DNA of 25,830 bases from Spirogloea muscicola (taxonomy: Eukaryota > Streptophyta > Zygnematophyceae > Spirogloeales > Spirogloeaceae), in the NCBI GenBank assembly GCA_009602725.1, contig WELB01000013.1, positions 223,429 through 249,258 on the forward strand, in the 5' to 3' direction. The first letter of the stretch is position 1, and every line of letters begins with the position of its first letter. A program made the translations under genes and the position numbers. The notes under the pieces are model-generated. The model searched no databases and was not told where the DNA came from. It was given only the letters and a program-made list of their open reading frames with translations. Below are positions 1 to 17,539 of the stretch, in pieces.

Positions 1-290
1 GTAGCAGGACACCAGACCCAAAGGCACCGAGCCACCGGGAAGGGCAGCACCCTGCTCCCGGCGCCGCTGGTCAGCTTGAGAGGCCAGCAGCGAAAGTAAC
101 GAGGACCACCGACCCCCGTAACACCCATGGATGTCCATGGCCAGGGGGTAAAAGGTATCACCCGCCGGGTGGTCCTTGTACTTGTGCAGCTTCTTCCGTT
201 CGGCTACCTTCACAGCGTAGCCGGTCTCAGAAGTAATGGGCAAGGAAGCTGCGGACGGAGTTAGCTTCAGCGGCCCGTCAGCGAGAACGT
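1..290 (-). mobile_element. Retroelement 3' ORF fragment, PD-(D/E)XK-like region (cut by window edge)
   Basis: On the minus strand an open frame runs from about 290 to the left edge. It encodes a block containing TGYAVKVAERKKLHKY followed by DHPAGDTFYPLAMDIHG and GGRW. The same block occurs in the better copies at 15722-16275, 21181-21992 and 22341-23684 (AGHAV...ARGKERKYADHP...LAMDVHGAFGSRW). This copy is clearly diverged from those, with many substitutions but the same spacing, so it may belong to a second subfamily. A stop lies just upstream near 291, so the piece is 5'-truncated or broken there; the rest continues beyond base 1. Assigning it to a retroelement rests on similarity to the other copies in this window; a nuclease function is inference. 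Confidence 0.72.
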
Positions 291-744
291 CATCTCAGAC
301 CCCCTTCAGCACTGCGTCAGCCAGCGTCAGCACCATCAACAGCAGAAGCGCCTGCATGAAGAGGAAGTACTTCTCGGGAGAGGAGGGGTGGCCACCAAAG
401 GCCGAGGACAATGAGGTCTCGGGAGGACCCCAACATGAAATGGCGTCACTCAGCATCAAGTACTTGCACCGTCCTTGCACGTTCGCTTTGGAAATAGCGT
501 GTCATTGGTCAGTCACAAGTCCGCGGCATGCGCCCACGTTTGGGTGGCGCTGTTGGGGAGGAATTGCAGTAGCAGTGCGCATCGTCCATCTTCCCTCCTA
601 GGTTTTTGGCAAGGAGTCTAGGTAGCTCACACCGGCCCATGCCATGCCTGTACTCGTCTGAGGAGGTACGACTCTCTACTGTAGCTACATAGGCTGCAAC
701 GCTTACCTACCCGTACACTATCACTCCCTCGGTGAAATGTCGAA
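291..744. other. Non-coding stretch, nothing recognised
   Basis: Short open frames on both strands (for example 236-601 on the plus strand) have no recognisable domain and unusual composition for a coding region. I see no gene, RNA or clear repeat here. Confidence 0.4.
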
Positions 745-1170
745 TCAAGAAAGACAGTGGCTCTCCAATTGGGGCGAGGGGTGTGAACAGCCAGCCCGAA
801 AAGAATTGACAAAAGGTTTGACATCGATTTGGGCAAAAACTGGCCACAATTCCTCGGGGTTTGCCAATCACAATGTGCTCAAAGTGCAGGGAACCTTCTG
901 TCGTATCCTGCTTCACTGAACTTATTGCTTTGGTGTTGTTGCCGTTCCCTTCAGGGATTACAGCGAATGGGAGATTAGAAATCCCGAGTCAGCAGCCGCA
1001 AGACAGACTAATCCGAAGAAAGTGCTTTTCCAAAGAAGGTTGGGGCTGATAGTTCGCACTTGGAAAAGAGACACCGAAACTCAGAAGTAGCTGCCAAAGT
1101 GCGGCCTGCCCGCAAGTGCACTGCGTGAGCCTGGGGCCGTTGGAAGGAAATTGATAGCTGCATGCAGAAC
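745..1170 (-). mobile_element. 5'-truncated retroelement tail plus 3' UTR
   Basis: Read on the minus strand, 1170-1080 matches the segment at 25500-25400 (the shared core reads CACGCAGTG, then GGGCAGGCCG). That segment codes in other copies for the FQRSLAHAV...AGRAMAAASG part of the element C-terminus. It is followed by a sequence related to the LLTRGY tail (GCGGCTGCTGACTCG near 1000). Next comes a 3' UTR with the family hairpin region (TCGGGCTGGCTG near 790) and the terminal CAATTGGAGAGCCACT near 760. The reading frame is destroyed. A block at about 1020-1065 interrupts the tail. Confidence 0.65.
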
Positions 1171-1184
1171 ACCAAGGGAATACA

Positions 1185-1390
1185 TCAAGGGAACTTCTTT
1201 CCGGCCGCTAGCGTTTCAGACTTGCAGTTGTTAACTAGAGGTTACTACGTGATTATCCTACATGGTACTTGCTTAAGAATGTGTTGCAGCACTTTTCGGC
1301 CCCTTTGGACCTTGTCCATTCTTCTCGAGCTGGCTCGTCACAGCCCTCAGCCTTTTGGATGAGCTTACTCTCTTCTTTACAGCCGCGCTT
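1185..1390 (+). mobile_element. Retroelement tail fragment, + strand
   Basis: Codons at about 1198-1245 encode FPAASVSDLQLLTRGY, matching the C-terminal tail DLxLLTRGY of the other copies. Here the stop is lost and a second Tyr follows. The downstream 3' UTR is typical of the family: CCCTTTGGACCTTGTCCATTC, then GAGCTGGCTCGTCACAGCCC at about 1328-1347. It lies head-to-head with the minus-strand fragment at 745-1170, so two truncated copies inserted in opposite orientation almost back to back. Confidence 0.65.
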
Positions 1391-1499
1391 TCAGCATTCT
1401 GCTAGAAGGCTTGTTACTCTATGAATGAATTCAAGCCTATACATTGTCCAGGCAAAGTCTAGAGCAGACTAGACAAGGCTACAATATACGGTGCCCTAT

Positions 1500-1575
1500 G
1501 CTAAGAAGACAGGGCTCGCCCATTGAGGATAAGGGCTGGAAAAAGCCAGCCCAAAAAAGGGTGAACAGTGGGAAA
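1500..1575 (-). repeat. Retroelement 3' UTR fragment upstream of GCN2
   Basis: The minus strand carries the family 3' UTR signature: AAGCCAGCCCAAAAAAGGGTGAACA on the plus strand corresponds to the hairpin GGGCTGGC...CAGCCC and upstream T-rich part, with CGCCCATTGAGGATAAGGG next to it as in 22277-22300. It ends about 120 bases before the GCN2 start codon, so it probably lies in the promoter or 5' UTR of that gene. A CCG/GCG-rich stretch (1600-1650) separates them. Confidence 0.55.
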
Positions 1576-1692
1576 GGCTTCTTCGCTTGCACCAGGCCTC
1601 TGCCGCCGCCGCCGCGCCCCTCGGCGTGACCGCTGCAGCGGCGGCGCGGAGGCAGCAGTGGTGGCTGCAGCAGCATATGTCGCGGCAGAGAC

Positions 1693-11950
<10,258 letters not shown>

Positions 11951-13023
11951 AGCCATCCCTCACTGCCATCTGCCAGTGGTTGCCACAAAGTGCGCTCATG
12001 ATAATCTGAAATATCTCACGCTTCCGACTTCTGGAGAATTCTGGTGGCGCATGTTACTTTTGTTGCAAAGCGAGTACGAATGCTTGACTTTCCCTTTCAC
12101 TGTCTACCCTTCTGCTCATGAGTAACTGGCTGTCTGATCGTAGCCCCCTGCTGCAGTTGCCCTGTCTTCTTGCGTATCTGGCAAGCACCCAGCAAAACAA
12201 GAGTTCAAGAAGACAAGGACCTCTGCATTGCTTCTTCTTCTGTCAAAGTGTCTGAGCTGCTCTTCTGTGTGACTTCAATTATAATGTGCTTTGCAAGCTA
12301 TGCTACCTTGAAGCAGGAGTGGCGGGCAACTTGATAGCAGCATGATGACTTATGAAGCTCCTCAAGGGCAACTACCAGCAAACCATCAACAAGGGTTATC
12401 AGAGACCACTCCAACACGAAGAGGGACAACAGAACAAGGACGCCATGAGCTTCGAGTGACCTTAGGGTGGAGGGTAAGCAATCCTGGTAAGCAGTCTAAT
12501 CTGCCATCAGCCGCCAGAGTAGGACAGACGTTGGTCAAATTCTGCTCAAAGATGTAGGTCCAAGTTGCCAGGCAATCAGGTTATCTAGCTAGGGATCTAT
12601 GTTGGTGACTAAGTACATGATATTGCACTTTCATTACTTTGTATATAGAAGCATACAGCTGTAATACGAAAGTTAAATTAATGGGGCCGCTTCTTCTATG
12701 TTGTTGTGTACAGCAGCAGCTTTTGATCATCCAGATCAGCAACTGTTAAAGACACAACTACGTGTCAATTCAATAAAACAAGGTAATTTTATTTGTCGCT
12801 ATGGATACATGTATTATTTGTATCACAGGGGCCAATGTGGCCATACTAACACCTTGCTCCTGACAAAAATCTCCTATTTACCACCTTGCCATGGGCAGGG
12901 GCATGGGTAAAGCGACTGCAATGAGGGAAGACTGCTGATGGGCAGTTCAGAGTGAGCAGGCTTCAGCAGTAAGACTCGCACAAAGTGGTGCACAGGGTGT
13001 AGGTGCCGAGCACCAGAACGCCG
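11951..13023. other. Intergenic region between convergent GCN2 and DTWD1-like genes
   Basis: No conserved coding sequence is visible; the short plus-strand open frames (11886-12125, 12342-12557, 12698-12910) show no domain. Both genes end here, so it should hold two 3' untranslated regions. A TGTAA at 12660-12664 matches the green-algal polyadenylation signal, but it is about 700 bases from the GCN2 stop, so its use is uncertain. Confidence 0.5.
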
Positions 13024-14458
13024 TCAGCTGGCCTCAATCACCCGGTGAAAGAACGCGAAGTACCAGAGGAGGTCATCATAGCAGTGGCAAGCAGATGCAG
13101 TGCCGCTATGCGCCTCAGGCGCATGCCACTGTCGGCAAAAATGCCAGATGGCCTCGATGGTGCTCAGGCCTTCCTCTGGGACGCCCTTGGTGTGGTACCT
13201 CCAATAGCTCGACCGCAAGCTGCTACTGCCAGTGCTTCCGCTGCCAAGCCGCCAGCGTGTGCAACCTGCCAGCTGCGGGAGGTCCAGGATGGCGCCGCAC
13301 CCGCTCCACTGGTCCATATTGGGGCCCACATCAGGTCAAGCAATCAGCAAGCTCTTGGACTTTGCTGTATTTCCTGCAATCCTGAGGACTACGGTGGGGC
13401 AGCGGCTGATTCATGGCAAATGAAGTGCTTGCGGGCAGATTGATTACCTTGGACTCAACAACAACGACACGAGTGACGGAGCTTCGCTGCACCACATCCA
13501 TGGCAATGGCATCAGCTGAAGGGAAGAGGACCACGGTCGAAGTGGGGTCAAAATGTGGGACGGTACTGCCATTGCCCTCCACTGCGTCGTGGACCTCCAC
13601 CTGCCCGGGGCAGAGTATCGCCGCCTGCACGCCCGTGCTCATCGTCCGACTCTCCCGCTTGTGCAGCACACTGTCCATGATGCGGCATCTCCAAGTTAGG
13701 TGTGCCATAGTCAGGCCACACCCGAACTTCGGGCTTGCTTGCACGCAGGCCGCACCAAAGGCCAGAGGCAGCCCCTCATCTGCTTGACATTTCAAATCTA
13801 AATCCTGACCCTGACCCCATTTCAGACTGTGGATCTGCTACTGCAAGGACCTTGGGAGCGTGGCATCAGCTAGGAGCGAAAGACTGCTACAGAACTTTTC
13901 AGCACCACCACAGTGTGGGGCATCAACTGAACTATGCGGTGCATCACCTGCCGCAACTCCCATACCAAACCCATAAAAGCAGCTAAGTGCGTGCTGCTTC
14001 GAGCAGACCGGCCAGACGAGCAGAAAAGCAGAGGATACGAGAGCTAGCAGACAGCATTGCCAGCAGCTCCTTGGGCCAAGGAAAACGGTGACAGCGACTG
14101 CAGGAGAGGCGCAGTGGCAACTCAGGGAGCTTGCGGATGAGGGCAAATGCATAACGTGACAGGAGTGGCCTCAGTCCGTCCTAGAACGCTTGTCGACATT
14201 GAAGGCGCAGAGGCCCGCATCCGACATATGCTTGTCAGATACGTTGTTTCGTCGTCATCGGCCACGCCACGAGCACCTCAAGCTCAAGACCACTCTCGTC
14301 AGGTCCCCCTAGACTCTGGCCCCTTCGCCTGGGTGAGAATACAACCACGCCGCACCTACCAGCAAAGAACTTGTGGGCTCTGACTACCGCAAAGCTCGCA
14401 ACAGCTGCTCACACCCGGTAAGGCTTTACGACACTCAAACAGGGGCTGTGCATGCAGC
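13024..14458 (-). CDS. DTWD1: DTWD1-like tRNA-uridine aminocarboxypropyltransferase (5' end unresolved)
   Basis: The family adds an aminocarboxypropyl group from S-adenosylmethionine to a tRNA uridine. Readable minus-strand exons: 14458-14360 encodes FECRKALPGVSSCCELCGSQ with a zinc-type CxxC and third Cys, ending at a strong GTAGGT donor. An exon from 14230 supplies CxC-like CIC. An exon ending at 13448 (starting at or before 13670) encodes LHKRES...STGVQAAILCPG, then TVVLFPSADAIAMDVV and RVVVVESK. The exon 13308-13024 starts with Trp and reads WSGCGAILDLPQLAG, RSSYWRYHTKG, LSTIEAIWHF and YDDLLWYFAFFHRVIEAS. These match DTWD1 motifs in order. The signature D-x-T-W appears as ESKW with an intron between K and W. 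The start codon and the exons between 14230 and 13670 are not resolved. Confidence 0.8.
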
Positions 14459-14464
14459 CTGCAT

Positions 14465-15239
14465 TAGGCTTGGAATCAGGCCCATCTTTGGGCGTGCCGG
14501 AAAGCGGTCACTCCTCCACTGCGATCCCCGCCGGCCAGAAGCAGTGGGCGAGCCGCGCAGCGGCAAGCGAGGCCTTGCTGTGGCACTACCGAATCAGCTG
14601 TAAGAGCCGCCAGCGAAGGATGGAGCGAAGAAAGCGCCGGCGGCTACTTCGACACGAGGCTCGGGCTTGCGAGGGTGCGAAGCGGCTTACTCCGGACGTA
14701 CATGTCAACTCGCAGCGGCAGGGCCACGCACGGGACGCCGTCGGTCAAGGCCTGCGGCAGCGGCGGCGACGGCGGCGGCAGCGGCGGCAACAGCAGCGGC
14801 GCCGTCAGCGGTGCAGCAGCAACGATAGGCGCGGGATGGCAGGGCTTGAGGGGTAAGAAGCAGAGGGTTAAAGCTCCAGAGCGGCGGAGGACTTGGGGTT
14901 TTCCGGGTTCTACTGGATCTGGGCAAAGCGATACCAGGAGGCAGGTCGCGCAGAAGAAGCGGCGCGAGATGCCGCAGCCGGGGCAGCGCGGCCGCGCGCC
15001 CGCGGCTGCCGCGGCGCGCTCGAGCGGCGCCGCGNGCCCGCCGAGAGCGGCGGCGGCTCCGCCGGCGGCGGCTCCGCCGGCGGCGGCTGCGTCGTGGAGC
15101 CCATGGGCGAGTAGGGAACCCAGAACCTCGGCGAGGTGGTGTGTGGGCGCCAGCTCCCGTCAGCGTGCACCCGACGACATGACGCCCGGCGGCTGGTGAC
15201 GCCCCGCCCCGGAGTAGCTGCCTGGGCGCCGGCCCCGGG
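14465..15239. other. GC-rich region with GGC/GCC microsatellites, no confident gene
   Basis: GGC-type trinucleotide runs occur at about 14757-14812 and 15040-15095; the latter is a GCTCCGCCGGCGGCG unit repeated in tandem. An unresolved base (N) lies at 15035. Long open frames (14452-14856, 14675-15199 and minus-strand 14705-14926) are Arg/Ala/Gly runs generated by these repeats. The missing 5' exon and promoter of the DTWD1-like gene should lie here. Confidence 0.5.
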
Positions 15240-16275
15240 CTCTCTACGGCCCCTTGCCCCCATTGGGAGAGCCACTTCTTCTACGGCGGACCACCGGCTC
15301 TTGGGCCTCCTCCCTCCCTGCCTCGTGGGCGTCACTCAATGCGAGTGCGGTGCCCGTCACGTTGATCCTGCGGAGCTGGCCGCACACATGCTCCGTTGCG
15401 CACATGGGGGCGAGCGGACCGCTTCCCACGACCTCCTGCGAGATGGTATGCAGGAGGTGTTTTCAGAGAAGTGCGCGCCCATAGAGAAGAGTGTTTTCGG
15501 AGGCTGGCTTTAAGGTCGCGGTAGAAGGAAGCGGCTGCTGATAGTAAAAGAGCGGCTGTGAAAGCCAGCCAGATGCATACAGGTGTTCATGACGGAGCCA
15601 CAGGCTAGGCAGCCAGGGCGCTCTTAGTAACCCCGTGTCAGCAGTAGGAAGTCAGATGAGCTGAGGGGAGGAAGAGCAACCCCGCTGCGCAAGCCAGAGG
15701 CTGCTGCAAGGGCACGACCAGCGCGGTGGAATATTCCTCCATAATGCCCATCCAGCTGGGCGCGGACGGCCAGCCCCATACACGACGCGCCGACCTGGTC
15801 GCCATCCCGCCCGGCGGCGGTCCCCACATCGTCGTTGATGTGGTGACAACTGACTGCATCAACTCCGCCAATCCCACCAGATCGGCGTCGTTTGCAGGGC
15901 ACGCGGTCGGCCATGCGGCCCGGGGCAAGGAGCGCAAATATGCTGATCACCCGGTTGGGGATGAATTCGCGGCCCTGGCGATGGATGTACACGGGGCTTT
16001 CGGCAGCCGCTGGCTGGATCTCCTTCAGCGGCTTGCCCGCCAGGCCATTGACCGGCGGCCGGGTCTGCCAGGGGCGATGCCCGGCTTCAACGCAGCCGGT
16101 TCGCTCGCACAAGTCTTCCGCATGCGCCTGGCCGTATCGCTTCAACGCTCCCTTGCCCACGCCGTCCACACGCGAGCAGGCCGTGCTATGGCCGCCGCCT
16201 CTGGGTCTCCGGCGGAGTGCCTCTTTCCCTGCAGCGAGCTACTCAGACCTGATGTTGCTCACTCGTGGGTACTGA
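15240..16275 (+). mobile_element. Retroelement copy 1, 3' ORF with nested insertion
   Basis: A family 3' UTR end (CCCCTTGCCCCCATTGGGAGAGCCACTT, 15251-15278) abuts a 5'-truncated body beginning near 15282. The body encodes HRLLGLLPPCLVGV, CECGARHVDPAELAAHMLRC and GGERTASHDLLRDG (a CxC/H-x3-C knuckle). After an insertion (15527-15721) it continues as SSIMPIQLGADGQ, RRADLVAIPPGGGPH, VVDVVTTDCINSANPTRSAS, GKERKYADHP, AMDVHGAFGSRWLDLLQRLA and AGSLAQVFRMRLAVSLQRSLAHAVH. It ends YSDLMLLTRGY with stop at 16273. Frameshifts lie near 15470-15490 and near 16215. No reverse transcriptase domain is present. The VDVVTT block resembles a PD-(D/E)XK nuclease core, which is inference. Confidence 0.85.
15527..15731 (-). 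mobile_element. Truncated retroelement tail nested in copy 1, with target duplication
   Basis: This segment is in opposite orientation to its host. On the minus strand it encodes AGRALAAASGLRSG... and SSDFLLLTRGY with a stop near 15627. A 3' UTR containing GGCTGGCTTTCACAGCC follows, down to about 15530. It is flanked by CGCGGTAGAA (15517-15526) and CGCGGTGGAA (15722-15731), a 9/10 direct repeat consistent with a 10-base target-site duplication. It is only about 195 bases long, as expected for strong 5' truncation. Confidence 0.82.
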
Positions 16276-16840
16276 GCTTCCCTCCGTATCGTCTATGTGT
16301 TTTGCAGTGTTTTGTAGTGTAGTCCTTTTTCCGGCTCCTCTTTCTTTGGCTTTGGACATTGTCCATTCTTTTTGGGCTGGCTTTGCTTAGCCCCTCTTCT
16401 CTATGGGCGCGCACTTCGTTCTCTACTGTACTTGTCCATTCCCATGGGCTGGCCTCTCACAGCCACCAGTCGATTGGGCCGCGCTTTCCTCTACTGTGCC
16501 TCTGTACTTAGGCCATTTTGGCCTTCGTTTGTTTCAAATACACGAAGCTTTTCCACTGCCTTCGCGCCATTTTGCGCCTTCCGGCCCATCGGATCTTGTC
16601 ATTCTTTTTGGGCTGGCCTTTCCCACTGAGCATCCCTCTGCATCATCATTAATCAGCAAGCGCGGCCAGATTAACGGGTGGCTGGGAGAGGCAAGCCCAA
16701 AGGAATGGATAAGGTCTGAAGGAGCCGGAGTGCCTACATTATTATTGGTGTGTAACCTTGTCTTTTTCTTTGGATTTGGACATCGTCCATTCTTATTTGG
16801 GCTGGCTTTGCTAGCCCCCCCTTGCTGGACTTCATATACT
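16276..16840. repeat. Reiterated retroelement 3' UTR modules
   Basis: After the copy 1 stop, the module T-T-GTCCATTC...GGGCTGGC...AGCCCC recurs at about 16355-16405, 16430-16462, 16590-16630 and 16775-16825 on the plus strand. A reversed module lies at about 16675-16735 (GGCAAGCCCAAAGGAATG, then AAGGTCTGAAGGAGCC). The pieces differ in sequence, so they look like separate truncated insertions rather than a simple tandem repeat. The open frame 16403-17011 crosses these modules and is not considered a gene. Confidence 0.68.
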
Positions 16841-17539
16841 CGCCCAACCATGCCGAGGGACGTCGTCCAGCAGCACGGCGAGAGAACTCTTCCAGAGACC
16901 GGACTGCTTGCGTTTGATAGTCGCATGCGCTTGTTGGACCTATGGAGAGGGCCTAGGCCAATGCTAGCCGGCCGTGCTCTTGTTGCTGCGTTTGTCTATC
17001 GCATGTGGTAATTAATTGCACTGGCATGTTTGGTTGACAACTCACTCTCCTTTCGCCTGGCCTACCTCAGGCACCGTCCTTTTGGAAGGGGTCTCTGCAA
17101 GGCCAGTCAGCACCGAGTCAATGGTCAGGCCGTTCCTTGGCAGCTGGCCGCGTCCAGCCACCCCACAAGACTATGCAAAACTAATGAGGCCGTACACACT
17201 TTACTCATCCAACTGCTTCATGCATACTCTCTGAGACATCTACGTGTCTACTCAGATGATTCTACATAAATATTGCACAAAGGTCGTCTGTAGTCTGCAC
17301 ATGACACGTCCAAGAAAGGCTGCATCCGCCTTCTTCCTAGTCCACACTGGCGAAGTGACTGGAACGATCCAAAACATTGGAAATCTGGACTGGCGGTGTG
17401 GTCTTTTACGTCTTCGTTGCAGCTGTTTACTGCTGCAACTTTGCATGCTTCCATTACGAGATGATCGAGTAATGCATAGCTCCATTCAAGGTACTACCCC
17501 ATACCAAATCAGGAATAGTCTACCAATATCAATTGTTGA
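16841..17539. other. Intergenic region downstream of DMC1, nothing recognised
   Basis: Short frames occur on both strands (for example 17030-17269 plus and 17248-17485 minus) without a domain I can identify. The right part should contain the DMC1 3' UTR (minus strand). Confidence 0.4.

Noticed and set aside
12342-12557. Possible extra 3' exon of GCN2 downstream of the stop
   Set aside because: The exon 11816-11950 already supplies the conserved LVKF...GAM end and a stop, and this frame has no family similarity.
13003-13787. Plus-strand open frames (13003-13443 and 13413-13787)
   Set aside because: They are antisense to the DTWD1-like exons, whose minus-strand protein matches the family motif by motif; the plus frames have no recognisable domain.
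14675-15199. 174-codon plus-strand frame with Arg/Ala/Gly runs
   Set aside because: It is generated by GGC-type microsatellites and crosses an unresolved base; no conserved motif.
16403-17011. 202-codon plus-strand frame
   Set aside because: Most of it is reiterated retroelement 3' UTR sequence; the last 50 codons show no domain.
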